Of a stretch of DNA of 64,000 nucleotides, positions 33,898-42,654 are shown in pieces (positions within the stretch are counted from its first letter, which is position 1; each line of letters opens with the position of its first letter). The notes beneath the pieces are model-generated. The model was given only the letters and a program-made list of their open reading frames with translations, did no database searches and was not told where the DNA came from. The position numbers were made by a program, and so were the translations under genes. The DNA comes from Ruegeria arenilitoris (GTDB lineage Bacteria > Pseudomonadota > Alphaproteobacteria > Rhodobacterales > Rhodobacteraceae), in NCBI RefSeq assembly GCF_042675705.1, contig NZ_JBHTJJ010000006.1; one strand, given 5' to 3'.

Positions 33898-34875
33898 TTA
33901 TCCTCCGGTAACGGCCCGGGCGACCGAGACGTAGATCGGCAGGCCCAGCGCCAGGTTGAATGGGAATGTGACGCCCAAAGACAGGGTCAGATAGATGGAC
34001 GGGTTCGCCTCGGGCACGGCCACGCGCATCGCTGCAGGAACGGCGATGTACGAGGCGGAGGCACCCAACACCATCAGCAACACCGCTCCACCGGTGGACA
34101 GACCCAACAGGAGCGCGGCCACCAACCCGGCACCAGCCCCGATCAGCGGCATCAGCACGCCGAAGCCAAGCAGACCTATCGTGATCAGCCCGCGCCCGGC
34201 ACGCAATCCGCGCCCCGCGACGATACCCATGTCCAGCAGGAACAGGCACAGAACCCCCTTGAACGGTGCGACCACGAAGCTGCTGATTTCGGCCAGACCG
34301 TCCTCGCCCGTGATCCAGCCGATTGCAAACGACCCGACAAGCAGAACGATCGAACCATTGAGGGCAATCTCGCGCCAGAGATCCGAGTCCATCCGGCGAG
34401 CTCCGCCACCGCGGGAGATCAGCCACAGAGCGGACAGGATCGCCGGCGCTTCCATCGCGGCCGCAACAGCCACCATATAGCCCTCGTACATCAGGCCCTG
34501 ACTTTCCAGAACCGATGTACCGGCCACGAATGTGACGATCGAGATTGAGCCGTAATGCGCTGCGACCGCTCCGGCGTTGACATGGTCCAGGTTTGTCAGC
34601 ACCCGCAACAGGCCAAACGCCACCAGCGGCAGCAGTGCGGACAGAATGACACCTGCAATGAGGGACAAGCCAAGCGTGGCGTCGATCCCGTGTGCGGCAA
34701 CACTGACGCCACCCTTGAAGCCGATCGCAAACAGCAGATAGATCGACATCGCCTTGGCGATGGCCTCGGGAATGGTCAGGTCAGATCGGGCCAATGCCGC
34801 TGACAGACCAAGCACAAAACTGAGAATGATCGGCGAGACCAGATTGTCGGCCGCCAGAGACAACAGGTTTTCCAT
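33898..34875 (-). CDS. SbtA-family sodium-dependent bicarbonate transporter
   Basis: A 325-residue inner-membrane permease with about ten helices in two inverted halves. Features of the SbtA family: SPIILSFVLGLSAALARSDL near the N-terminus, AIGFKGGVS in the first half, AAHYGSISIVTF with an unwound-helix type S-I-S motif, and ASASYIAVPAAMRVA in the second half. It should import bicarbonate with sodium. It is followed at once by the SbtB-like gene, and a carbonic anhydrase gene lies 61 bases upstream. A 36-base palindrome lies 9 bases before the ATG. Confidence 0.87.
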   Translation of the reverse strand: MENLLSLAADNLVSPIILSFVLGLSAALARSDLTIPEAIAKAMSIYLLFAIGFKGGVSVAAHGIDATLGLSLIAGVILSALLPLVAFGLLRVLTNLDHVNAGAVAAHYGSISIVTFVAGTSVLESQGLMYEGYMVAVAAAMEAPAILSALWLISRGGGARRMDSDLWREIALNGSIVLLVGSFAIGWITGEDGLAEISSFVVAPFKGVLCLFLLDMGIVAGRGLRAGRGLITIGLLGFGVLMPLIGAGAGLVAALLLGLSTGGAVLLMVLGASASYIAVPAAMRVAVPEANPSIYLTLSLGVTFPFNLALGLPIYVSVARAVTGG

Positions 34876-34883
34876 ACAGTCAC

Positions 34884-34919
34884 CGCACCCTAATTGAACT
34901 AGCGTTCAATTAGGGTGCG
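34884..34919. promoter_or_regulatory. 36-base palindrome before the bicarbonate transporter gene
   Basis: Arms 34884-34899 and 34904-34919 are perfectly complementary over 16 bases around a four-base TAGC loop. The centre (TTGAAC, TAGC, GTTCAA) looks like operators of TetR-type repressors. It could equally fold in RNA close to the start codon and act on translation or as a processing or stability element between the carbonic anhydrase and transporter genes. No T-run follows, so a terminator is less likely. Confidence 0.65.
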
Positions 34920-34936
34920 TTTCTCCGATTTAAAGA

Positions 34937-35587
34937 CTAAACCGGCAGGAATTTTTTTCCTGACGGATCATAATACTCCAGACCACCTTCGCCGATATCG
35001 GTCCACAAGCCGTGCAGCGATATCGAGCCGTTCTGTACGGCCTCGGCCACGAACGGGAAGGTCATCAGGTTTTCGAGCGACGCGACAACCGCCTGACGCT
35101 CGAACTGGCGCGCCTGTTCCGCGGGATCTTCGACATCGGAGACCAGATCGAATTTCGGTTTGAGGATGTCCATCCAGCGTCCGACAAAGCTCTCTTTGGC
35201 TTCCAGTTGCGGCGCTTCGCCTTTGCACATGTCGATACAGCCCTGCACCCCGCCGCATTGCGAATGTCCCAGCACGATCAGATGCGCCACTTTCAATGCC
35301 GTCACCGCATATTCGATGGTTGCGCTGGTGCCGTGGCGCTCGCCGTCCGGTTCGTAGGGCGGCACCAGGTTGGCAATATTGCGGTGGATAAAAAACTCGC
35401 CCTGGTCGGCCCCGAAAATCGAGGTGACATGGACCCGGCTGTCACAGCAGGAAATCACCATCGCACGCGGACGCTGCCCCTCGGTCGCCAGCCGGCGATA
35501 CCAGGCCTGGTTCTCGGAATAGGACGTGGCTTTCCAACCGTGGTACCGTTTGACCAGATAGCTCGGCAGAGGTTTGGCGTGGTGCAT
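34937..35587 (-). CDS. Beta-class carbonic anhydrase
   Basis: A 216-residue enzyme interconverting CO2 and bicarbonate. ATG 35587 is chosen because the family N-terminus (LPSYLVKRYHGWKA) begins there. Zinc ligands C47, H108 and C111 and the catalytic dyad D49-R51 are all present (SCCDSRVH and LGHSQCGGVQG). The IHRNIANLVPPYE block is also intact. Encoded just before the SbtA and SbtB genes on the same strand, so the three form an inorganic-carbon unit. Confidence 0.93.
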   Translation of the reverse strand: MHHAKPLPSYLVKRYHGWKATSYSENQAWYRRLATEGQRPRAMVISCCDSRVHVTSIFGADQGEFFIHRNIANLVPPYEPDGERHGTSATIEYAVTALKVAHLIVLGHSQCGGVQGCIDMCKGEAPQLEAKESFVGRWMDILKPKFDLVSDVEDPAEQARQFERQAVVASLENLMTFPFVAEAVQNGSISLHGLWTDIGEGGLEYYDPSGKKFLPV

Positions 35588-35729
35588 CGCGTTTTCCCAA
35601 ATTTGCGGTTCGACCGCCGATCTAACGCAAGTTCGAACAAAATTCGAGACATTATCCCGATTGGCCGAAAGGAATTGCAAAGGTCTTTTATGACAGGTTC
35701 GCAGATGCCGTGGGGGCAGAAAGATTGGG

Positions 35730-36119
35730 GTGAATGTGGTGGACAAGATCGTCACGCTTGAACAGAAGGAGTCCGTGCGCCTGGATCCGGACCGGTTGAA
35801 CGGGCTGTATCGGCAATTGGGTGACACGAACGCGGTCGACGTTCTGTGCCGAACGGTCGAGGAACTGGCAGTACGCCTGTCGAATTGTGAACGGCTCTGG
35901 CGTCAACGTGACTGGGCGGGGCTGCGCAAATGCGCCAAGTCTCTGGTCGCAATATCCGAACAGGTCGGCATGACGGCGCTGGCCCGGGTCGCCGGCGACG
36001 TGGCCCGGACGGTAGATGCCGGCGATGCAGTGGCGACCGGAGCCACGCTCAGCCGACTGATCCGGGTGGGCGAGCGGTCGCTGACCGCCGTTTGGGATCA
36101 ACAGGATCTTTCGATATGA
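35730..36119 (+). CDS. Hypothetical helical protein, possibly a degenerate Hpt domain
   Basis: A 129-residue, nearly all-helical soluble protein that begins at GTG (35730 or 35736). Residues 68-95 (WAGLRKCAKSLVAISEQVG, then ALARVAGDVA) resemble the helix pair of histidine phosphotransfer domains, but the phosphorylated histidine position is a lysine (A-K-S-L in place of A-H-x-L). It may be an inactive Hpt-like protein. This is resemblance only. It is divergent from the carbonic anhydrase gene and 61 bases upstream of the aminopeptidase gene. Confidence 0.55.
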   Translation: MNVVDKIVTLEQKESVRLDPDRLNGLYRQLGDTNAVDVLCRTVEELAVRLSNCERLWRQRDWAGLRKCAKSLVAISEQVGMTALARVAGDVARTVDAGDAVATGATLSRLIRVGERSLTAVWDQQDLSI

Positions 36120-36180
36120 CGGGTTGCGGGCGAACAACAGGCGGCTAGTGTAGGCGGCACCAGAACAGTCCGAGGCGCCC

Positions 36181-37563
36181 ATGTCCCTGTCTTTTGCACC
36201 TTCCGATGCCCCTGCCATTGATCTGCATGTTCTTGCGCAGGACCGGCTCGAGCCCTGGCTGAAGTCTCAGCCCGATGAGACACAGGCCTGGGCGGCCGCG
36301 AACGGATTCACCGGCGCAATCGGTCAGGTTCTGCTGGTTCCCGGACCGACGGGCGCGCCGCAATTCGCGCTGGCAGGCTATGGAACCGACACCCGGCGCG
36401 CTCGGGTACGCTTTCCGCTTGCCGCCGCCGCCGAGGTTCTGCCCGAAGGCACTTACCGGATTGCGTCCGGTTTGCCGGCAGACAAAGCCGAAACCGAAGC
36501 CCTGGGCTGGTTGCTGACCGGGTACAGTTTCGACCGATATGCCGAACAGTCCGGCGCAAAGGCCCGATTGGTCGCGCCGGACGGTGTGAATGCTCCGCGG
36601 GTTGAGATCATGGCCAATGCCGAAGCGCTCACCCGTGACCTGGTCAACACTCCAACGGCCGACATGGGACCTCAGGCCCTGCAAGACGCCGTTGAAACGC
36701 TGGCGCAGGAGTACGGGGCTCGTTGTGCCGTCACCATTGGCGACACCTTGTTGGAACAGAACTTTCCCATGATCCACGCGGTGGGTCGGGCCGCTGAACA
36801 GGCTCCGCGCCTGATTGAGATGACCTGGGGCACAAGCGGACCGAAGCTGACGTTGGTCGGCAAGGGCGTCTGCTTTGACACCGGCGGGCTGAACCTGAAG
36901 CCGGGTGCCTCGATGGGGTTGATGAAAAAGGACATGGGCGGCGCGGCGAACGTGCTGGGGCTGGCGCGCATGATCATGGCGCTGGACCTGCCGCTGCAAT
37001 TGCGGGTGCTGATCCCGGCAGTGGAAAACGCGGTGGCGGGCAACGCGTTCCGGCCGGGTGACATCCTGACCTCGCGCAAGGGCCTGACGGTCGAGATCAA
37101 CAATACCGATGCCGAAGGGCGTCTGGTGCTGGCCGACGCGCTGGCGCTGGCGGATGAGGGCGCGCCGGATCTGGTGATCTCGATGGCGACGCTGACCGGC
37201 GCGGCGCGGGTGGCGGTGGGGGCGGATCTGGCCCCGTTCTACACCGATGACGATGCCGCCGCGCAGGCCTTGGCGCAGGCCGCTGTTCAGGCGGCTGACC
37301 CGGTCTGGCGGATGCCGTTCCACACGCCCTATGAGACGTTGATCGAGCCGGGCATCGCCGATCTCGACAACGCGCCGGCGGGCGGATTCGCGGGGTCGAT
37401 CACCGCGGCGTTGTTCCTGCGACGGTTCGTGGAAAACAGCCGGTACATGCATTTCGACATCTACTCCTGGCAAAAGGCCAAAGAGCCCGGCCGCAGCAAA
37501 GGCGGGTTGGGGCAAGGGCCGCGCGCCCTGCTGACCGCCCTGCCCGGGATGCTGGGCTTGTGA
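36181..37563 (+). CDS. Leucyl aminopeptidase (M17 family)
   Basis: A 460-residue cytosolic metallopeptidase removing N-terminal residues from peptides. The catalytic half is clear: VGKGVCFDTGGLNLKP with the metal lysine and aspartate (about residues 227-242), DMGGAANVLG, the signature NTDAEGRLVLADAL near 305-318 and the LTGAARVA block. The N-terminal domain is short, as in the PepA-like subgroup common in alphaproteobacteria. The stop overlaps the next gene's GTG start by four bases, so the two are coupled. Confidence 0.92.
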   Translation: MSLSFAPSDAPAIDLHVLAQDRLEPWLKSQPDETQAWAAANGFTGAIGQVLLVPGPTGAPQFALAGYGTDTRRARVRFPLAAAAEVLPEGTYRIASGLPADKAETEALGWLLTGYSFDRYAEQSGAKARLVAPDGVNAPRVEIMANAEALTRDLVNTPTADMGPQALQDAVETLAQEYGARCAVTIGDTLLEQNFPMIHAVGRAAEQAPRLIEMTWGTSGPKLTLVGKGVCFDTGGLNLKPGASMGLMKKDMGGAANVLGLARMIMALDLPLQLRVLIPAVENAVAGNAFRPGDILTSRKGLTVEINNTDAEGRLVLADALALADEGAPDLVISMATLTGAARVAVGADLAPFYTDDDAAAQALAQAAVQAADPVWRMPFHTPYETLIEPGIADLDNAPAGGFAGSITAALFLRRFVENSRYMHFDIYSWQKAKEPGRSKGGLGQGPRALLTALPGMLGL

Positions 37564-38297
37564 ACCGCGCGCGCGTCATCCGCCCCGTCGTGGACCTGCT
37601 GCGCAGCCCCAAGGGCCCGCGCGACCGGCAGCTGCTGTATGGCGACGGCCTTGACATCACCGAACAGTCCGGCGGCTGGTGCCGGGTGGTTTCCGACAAG
37701 GATGGGTATCAAGGCTGGCTGCGCGCGGACCAGCTGGGCCCTGACGCCCCGGCCACGCATTGGATCTGGGCCCCGGCGACCCATGCCTATGCGCAACCCG
37801 ACATCAAAAGCCCCGACCGGGTCAGCCTGAGCTTTGGCAGCCGGGTCGTGGTGCTGTCGCAGCAGGACCGCTTTGTCGAGACCGAGCTTGGGTTCATCCC
37901 CGCAGTGCATGTCAAACCGGTCGGAACCCTACTGAACGACCCGGTGGCCGTGGCCGAACTGTTTCTGGGCACCCCCTATCTTTGGGGCGGCAACGGCCGG
38001 TGGGGGCTGGATTGTTCAGGCCTGATTCAGGCGGGGCTGCTGGCCTGTGGCGCGGCCTGCCCCGGCGACAGCGGCGACCAAGAGCGGGACCTGGGCACCG
38101 CATTACCCGAAGGCACCCCGGCGCAGCGCGGCGATCTGTTGTTCTGGAAAGGCCATGTGGCCTGGGTGTCCGGCGACAACATGCTGCTGCATGCCAATGC
38201 CCATCACATGGCCGTGGTATTTGAACCGATGGATCAGGCCATTGCCCGGATCGAAGCCCAGGGCGACGGGCCGGTCACGGCGCACAAGCGGCTCTAA
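37560..38297 (+). CDS. NlpC/P60 peptidoglycan hydrolase with SH3-like domains
   Basis: A 245-residue C40-family cysteine peptidase. The N-terminal part (residues 1-120) holds two SH3b-like segments (LYGDGLDITEQSGGWCRV, then RVSLSFGSRVVVLSQ). The catalytic part has the cysteine in LDCSGLIQAG (about 144), the histidine in KGHVAWVSGD and a polar third residue in LLHANAHH. There is no signal peptide, as in the Spr-like group coupled to leucyl aminopeptidase in alphaproteobacteria; it may cleave recycled cell-wall peptides in the cytoplasm. Starts at GTG overlapping the aminopeptidase stop. Confidence 0.85.
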   Translation: MNRARVIRPVVDLLRSPKGPRDRQLLYGDGLDITEQSGGWCRVVSDKDGYQGWLRADQLGPDAPATHWIWAPATHAYAQPDIKSPDRVSLSFGSRVVVLSQQDRFVETELGFIPAVHVKPVGTLLNDPVAVAELFLGTPYLWGGNGRWGLDCSGLIQAGLLACGAACPGDSGDQERDLGTALPEGTPAQRGDLLFWKGHVAWVSGDNMLLHANAHHMAVVFEPMDQAIARIEAQGDGPVTAHKRL

Positions 38298-38644
38298 TCC
38301 GGGTCGACCGAGCGGATCAGCTTGCGTTCCAGTACCCGCAGGACGGCGCGCAGGTCGTGCCCGCGTTTCAGGATGCGCCCGTCCATGCCCACCACCGAAT
38401 ACATCCCCTGCTTTGAACGCAGCCGGGGGTGTTTTTCAACACGATAGATCGGGTGCTCGGCCGTACGTCGGAAGATCGAGAATATGGCAACGTCGCGCAG
38501 ATTTGATATTCCGTAGTCACGCCATTCTCCGGCGGCGACCATCCGTCCATAGACGGAAAGAATCTGTGACATCTCTTGCCGGTTGAAGGCCACCGGCATC
38601 TGGACCGGGCTTGCAGGGTTCCGGCTGGGAGGCTGCATGTTCAT
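38294..38644 (-). CDS. DUF2794 protein
   Basis: A 116-residue alphaproteobacterial protein of unknown function. The conserved core is FNRQEMSQILSVYGRMVAAG, the RDVAIFSIFRR stretch, HPIYRVEKHPRLR and a basic C-terminus (VLERKLIRS). The gene ends four bases inside the end of the NlpC/P60 gene on the other strand. No partner is obvious. Confidence 0.85.
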   Translation of the reverse strand: MNMQPPSRNPASPVQMPVAFNRQEMSQILSVYGRMVAAGEWRDYGISNLRDVAIFSIFRRTAEHPIYRVEKHPRLRSKQGMYSVVGMDGRILKRGHDLRAVLRVLERKLIRSVDPD

Positions 38645-38717
38645 GACTTCAGCCTTGCCGGAAAATGCGATCAGATCAAGCCTGTCACGACATGGTGTGG
38701 TATTTTTGAACCGCCCG

Positions 38718-40385
38718 TCAGTGCCGGCGCCCGACCTGGCGGCAGATCAGGATCACCGGCAGCAGGCCCACGGCCAAGATCACCAGCGACGGAACGGCAG
38801 CGCCCTCCAACCGTTCGTCCGAGGCCAGCCGGTAGGCCTGCACCGCCAGCGTGTCAAAGTTGAAGGGCCGCATGATCAGCGTGGCCGGCAGTTCCTTCAT
38901 CACGTCCACGAATACGATCAGCAGCGCCGTCAGCAGCGAGGGCGTGAGGATCGGCAGATGCACCCGACGCAACGTGCCCAATGGCGTCTGCCCCAGCGAG
39001 CGGGCAGCGGCATCCATATTTGCATGAACGGTGCTCTGACCGCTTTCATAAGCGCTGAGCGCGGCCGCGAGGAAGCGCACCATGTAGGCCGCCACCAACA
39101 ACCAGATCGAGCCGGTGACCAGCAACCCGGTCGACACGCCGAAGGTCTGCCGCATCCAGGCGTCCAGCGCATTGTCGAACCCGGCAAAAGGTACGATCAG
39201 CCCCACCGCGATCACGCCGCCTGGCACGGCATAGCCCAACCGCGCCGCATAAGCCGCCATGGCCGAACCGCGCCCGGGTCTCAGCCGTTGGAAGAAACCG
39301 ACGCAGACCGCCGCACATACGGTGATCACCGCCGCCGTTCCTGCCAGAGTCAGAGAATTCCGAATGAACCCGAGATAGCGGGCCGAAAGCAGGTTCTGCT
39401 CGGACTCCAATCCCATCTGAGTCAGCACGATCACTGGAAGTAGAAAGCCGAACAAAACCGGAATGGCGCATAAAACCCATGCCGCCACAGCCTGCCAGCC
39501 GCTCAGCTGTGCAGCGGGCAATGCCGCGTGGCGTTTGCCGGGTTGGTAGTATTTGGCCTTTCCGCGCTGGGTGCGCTCGGTCACGGCCATCACTAGCGCA
39601 AAGGCCAGAAGGCACAGCGCCAGCTGCGCCGCCGCCGCGCGGTCGGCCATGGAAAACCAGCTGGTGTAGATGCCGGTGGCAAAGGTCTGAACCCCGAAAT
39701 AGGCGACCGTTCCGAAATCGGCGATGGTCTCCATCACCGCCAGCAGCACGCCGCCGGCAATCGCAGGCCGCGCCATCGGCAGCGAGACCCGCCAAAAGGC
39801 CGACCACGGGCTGCTGCCCAGCGCCCGCGCCGCCAGAAAAGCGGTGGCACTTTGCTGCAGAAAGGCCGCGCGCGCCAACAGATAGACATAGGGGTACAGC
39901 ACCAGGATCAGCATCACCGCCGCGCCCTCGGTCGAGCGGATCTCGGGGAACCAATAGTCGCGCGGGCCCCAGCCGGTCACCTGGCGCAGCGTGGTCTGAA
40001 CGATGCCGGGATGATCGAGGATGAAGGTATAGGCATAGGCCAGCACATAGGCCGGAAAGGCCAGCGGCAGCACCAATGCCACCTCGAACAGGCGGACGCC
40101 GGGAAAACGGGTCATGGTGACCAGCCACGCGGCCCCGACCCCGATGGCGAAAGTCCCCACCGAAACCAATGAGACCAGGATCAGCGTGGTGGCCGCATAG
40201 CCGGGCAGGACCGTGTCCAGCAGATGCCGGATCGTGTCAGTGCCCCCGGTGACGGCCGCCAGCACCACGGCGACCATCGGCAACAGGCAGGCTGCTGCAA
40301 CCAGATAGGCCAGGGCCCCGACGAACCGGGTGCCCAAGGCCCCACGATTGCGCGATCCATGTTCTGAGAATTCAATCTGGGCCAT
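38718..40385 (-). CDS. Iron(III)-type ABC transporter permease (FbpB-like, fused halves)
   Basis: A 555-residue inner-membrane protein with about 12 helices in two homologous halves, as in FbpB/SfuB permeases. Each half ends in the EAA loop that contacts the ATPase (ARALGSSPWSAFWRVSLPMA and AARSLGQTPLGTLRRVHLPI). ATG 40385 starts a proper cytoplasmic lead (AQIEFSEHGSRN). The family carries ferric iron or, sometimes, thiamine or other ions. No binding protein or ATPase gene is adjacent in the window, so its partners must be encoded elsewhere. Confidence 0.87.
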   Translation of the reverse strand: MAQIEFSEHGSRNRGALGTRFVGALAYLVAAACLLPMVAVVLAAVTGGTDTIRHLLDTVLPGYAATTLILVSLVSVGTFAIGVGAAWLVTMTRFPGVRLFEVALVLPLAFPAYVLAYAYTFILDHPGIVQTTLRQVTGWGPRDYWFPEIRSTEGAAVMLILVLYPYVYLLARAAFLQQSATAFLAARALGSSPWSAFWRVSLPMARPAIAGGVLLAVMETIADFGTVAYFGVQTFATGIYTSWFSMADRAAAAQLALCLLAFALVMAVTERTQRGKAKYYQPGKRHAALPAAQLSGWQAVAAWVLCAIPVLFGFLLPVIVLTQMGLESEQNLLSARYLGFIRNSLTLAGTAAVITVCAAVCVGFFQRLRPGRGSAMAAYAARLGYAVPGGVIAVGLIVPFAGFDNALDAWMRQTFGVSTGLLVTGSIWLLVAAYMVRFLAAALSAYESGQSTVHANMDAAARSLGQTPLGTLRRVHLPILTPSLLTALLIVFVDVMKELPATLIMRPFNFDTLAVQAYRLASDERLEGAAVPSLVILAVGLLPVILICRQVGRRH

Positions 40386-40499
40386 GGCCTCGGGTCGGCA
40401 AAGGTTGCGGTTTCCCTTTAATCGACCAAAAAACTCGGAAACGCCAGTGGGCAGGCACAGGATTCTGCGGCGCATTTGGCCGCAGAACCCCGGGCCGGA

Positions 40500-41717
40500 T
40501 CAGTCGTAGACGCGCTGATCCTCGATCACCAGCCCGTCCTTGGGCAGCGTGCCGGGTGGCACCACCTGAACGGTGCCCTTCAGCTTGAGAACCTCGACCA
40601 CCGACTTGGCATAGGTGCCGTCATCGCCGCCGGGGCTTTCGATCTGCACGGTCATCGTGTCCATCTCGCCCTGCCGGGCAGCGATGACGCGAGCCTTGAC
40701 GATCTCGTCATGCTTGGCGACCAGCGCGGCCACCTGTTCGGGGCGCACGAACATGCCCTTGATCTTGGTGGTCTGATCGGCGCGCCCCATCCAGCCCTTG
40801 ATGCGGAGGTTGGTGCGGCCACAGGGCGACTGCCCGGGCAGCACCGCCGACAGATCACCGGTGGCAAAGCGGATCAGCGGATAGTCGGGGTTGAGGGAGG
40901 TCACCACGACCTCGCCGACCTCGCCTTCCGCCACCGGTGTTCCGGTGCCGGGGGTCACGATTTCGACGACGACATGCTCGTCGATGATCATGCCCTCCAT
41001 CGCGGCGCTTTCATAGGCGATGTTGCCCAGATCGGCCGTGGCATAGCATTGCAGGCAGGAAATTCCGCGATCGGCATAGGCCTGGCGCAGGCTGGGGAAC
41101 AATGCCCCGCCGCCCACGACGGCCTTCGAGAAGTTCAGAGCGACGCCCATCTCGTCGGCCTTGTCCAGGATAACCTTCAGGTAGTCGGGCGTGCCGGCAT
41201 AGGCGGTGCAGCCCACGTCGCGCGCGGCGGTGACCTGAAGTTCGGTCTGGCCGGTGCCCGCGGGCAGCACGGCGGCGCCCACGGCACGCGCGCCGTTTTC
41301 AAAGATCATGCCCGCGGGTGTCAGGTGATAGCCAAAACAGTTCTGCACGATATCGCCCCGGCCCACGCCCGCCGCATGCAGGAACCGGCCCATGCGCCAC
41401 CAGTCGTGATCGACCCCGCCGGGTTCATAGATCGGGCCGGGCGACTGGAACACATGGGCAAAGCCATGCGCAGGTTTGACGGTAAAGCCACCAAAGGGCG
41501 GGTGCTGACCCTGCGCTTTGGTCAGGTCGGACTTGCGCAGAACCGGCAGCCCGGGCAGATCGGCGATGGTCTGGATCGCGTCCAGATCGACATCGGCGAA
41601 ATGGGCCGCGAATCCGGGCGCGGATTTCGCCCGCGCCAGCTGTTCGCGCAGACCGGCCGATTGCTCGGCGGCGCGCTGATCGGCCGAACGGGTTTCCAGA
41701 GCATCGTAGAATGTCAT
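40500..41717 (-). CDS. PaaK-like phenylacetate--CoA ligase family protein
   Basis: A 405-residue AMP-forming ligase. ATG 41717 is chosen because GGAGGA lies eight bases upstream. Features of the PaaK family: QSPGPIYEPGGVDHDWWRMG, LPAGTGQTELQV in place of the usual phosphate loop, GTPDYLKVIL, the adenylate block LQCYATADLGNIAYES, and the C-terminal GWMGRADQTTKIKGMFVRP. It should activate an aromatic or aliphatic acid to its CoA thioester in the cytosol. Last gene of the LIV operon, which makes the imported compound its likely substrate. Confidence 0.87.
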   Translation of the reverse strand: MTFYDALETRSADQRAAEQSAGLREQLARAKSAPGFAAHFADVDLDAIQTIADLPGLPVLRKSDLTKAQGQHPPFGGFTVKPAHGFAHVFQSPGPIYEPGGVDHDWWRMGRFLHAAGVGRGDIVQNCFGYHLTPAGMIFENGARAVGAAVLPAGTGQTELQVTAARDVGCTAYAGTPDYLKVILDKADEMGVALNFSKAVVGGGALFPSLRQAYADRGISCLQCYATADLGNIAYESAAMEGMIIDEHVVVEIVTPGTGTPVAEGEVGEVVVTSLNPDYPLIRFATGDLSAVLPGQSPCGRTNLRIKGWMGRADQTTKIKGMFVRPEQVAALVAKHDEIVKARVIAARQGEMDTMTVQIESPGGDDGTYAKSVVEVLKLKGTVQVVPPGTLPKDGLVIEDQRVYD

Positions 41718-41736
41718 CGCCAGATCCTCCATCCGC

Positions 41737-42570
41737 TCACAGCCACCTTTTGCGGCGACGATAGGACCGCACATCGCGGAAACTCTTGCGGCCTTCGTCG
41801 GACATGCCGAGGTAGAATTCCTTGACGTCCGGGTTCTCGCGCAGTTCGGCGGCGGGGCCGTCCATCACCACGCGCCCAGATTCCAGAATATATCCGTAAT
41901 GGGCAAAGCGCAGCGCCACGTTGGTGTTCTGTTCGGCCAGCAGGAAGGACACGCCTTCCTGTTCGTTCAGGTCCTTCACGATGGTGAAGATCTCCTCGAC
42001 CAGCTGCGGTGCGAGGCCCATCGAGGGCTCGTCCAGCAGGATCGTCTCCGGGCGGCTCATCAGCGCGCGGCCCATGGCGACCATCTGCTGTTCCCCGCCC
42101 GAGGTATAGCCTGCCTGGCTGCGACGGCGCTCTTTCAGGCGGGGAAAATAGTTGTAGACCAGTTCAAGATCCTGCTGGATGGCGGCCTTGCCGTCCTTGC
42201 GGGTATAGGCCCCGGTCAGCAGGTTTTCCTCGACGGTCAGATGCTCGAAACAGTGGCGGCCTTCCATCACCTGGATGACGCCCTTCTGCACCAGGTCGGC
42301 CGGGTCGCGCTCGTGCACGTTCTGGCCGCGATACTTGATCGAGCCCTTGGTGACCTCGCCGCGTTCGGAATGCAGCAGGTTCGACACCGCCTTGAGCGTC
42401 GTCGTCTTGCCGGCCCCGTTGCCGCCCAGCAGCGCGGTGATCCCGCCCTTGGGCACGGTCAGGCTGACGCCTTTCAGCACGAGGATCACATGGTTGTAGA
42501 TCACCTCGATATTGTTGACCTCAAGCAGGGTTTCCGCCTGCACGTCAGTGGTTTGTGCCGCATCCAGCAT
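41737..42570 (-). CDS. livF: Branched-chain amino acid-type ABC transporter ATPase (LivF)
   Basis: A 277-residue ATPase. It has Walker A GGNGAGKTTTLKAVS (about residues 49-62), the ABC signature region YTSGGEQQMVAMGRAL, Walker B ETILLDEPSMGL and the switch histidine after it (LAEQN in place of the usual H-loop, as in LivF). An extended N-terminus is seen. It pairs with LivG encoded at the other end of the operon to power the transporter. Confidence 0.9.
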   Translation of the reverse strand: MLDAAQTTDVQAETLLEVNNIEVIYNHVILVLKGVSLTVPKGGITALLGGNGAGKTTTLKAVSNLLHSERGEVTKGSIKYRGQNVHERDPADLVQKGVIQVMEGRHCFEHLTVEENLLTGAYTRKDGKAAIQQDLELVYNYFPRLKERRRSQAGYTSGGEQQMVAMGRALMSRPETILLDEPSMGLAPQLVEEIFTIVKDLNEQEGVSFLLAEQNTNVALRFAHYGYILESGRVVMDGPAAELRENPDVKEFYLGMSDEGRKSFRDVRSYRRRKRWL

Positions 42571-42616
42571 CAGCGCGTGTCCTCATGCCTGCCCCATTTC
42601 GGGGCTTGTCCGGTTC

Positions 42617-42640
42617 GGGACGGCGGTCAGCCGCCGTCCC
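42617..42640 (-). promoter_or_regulatory. Strong hairpin between binding-protein gene and livF
   Basis: A perfect ten-pair GC stem (GGGACGGCGG/CCGCCGTCCC) with a TCAG loop lies 15 bases after the binding-protein stop. There is no T-run. Such hairpins usually protect the upstream mRNA from 3' decay, giving more binding protein than ATPase. Confidence 0.6.
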
Positions 42641-42654
42641 GGTGTTCGTGCCGC

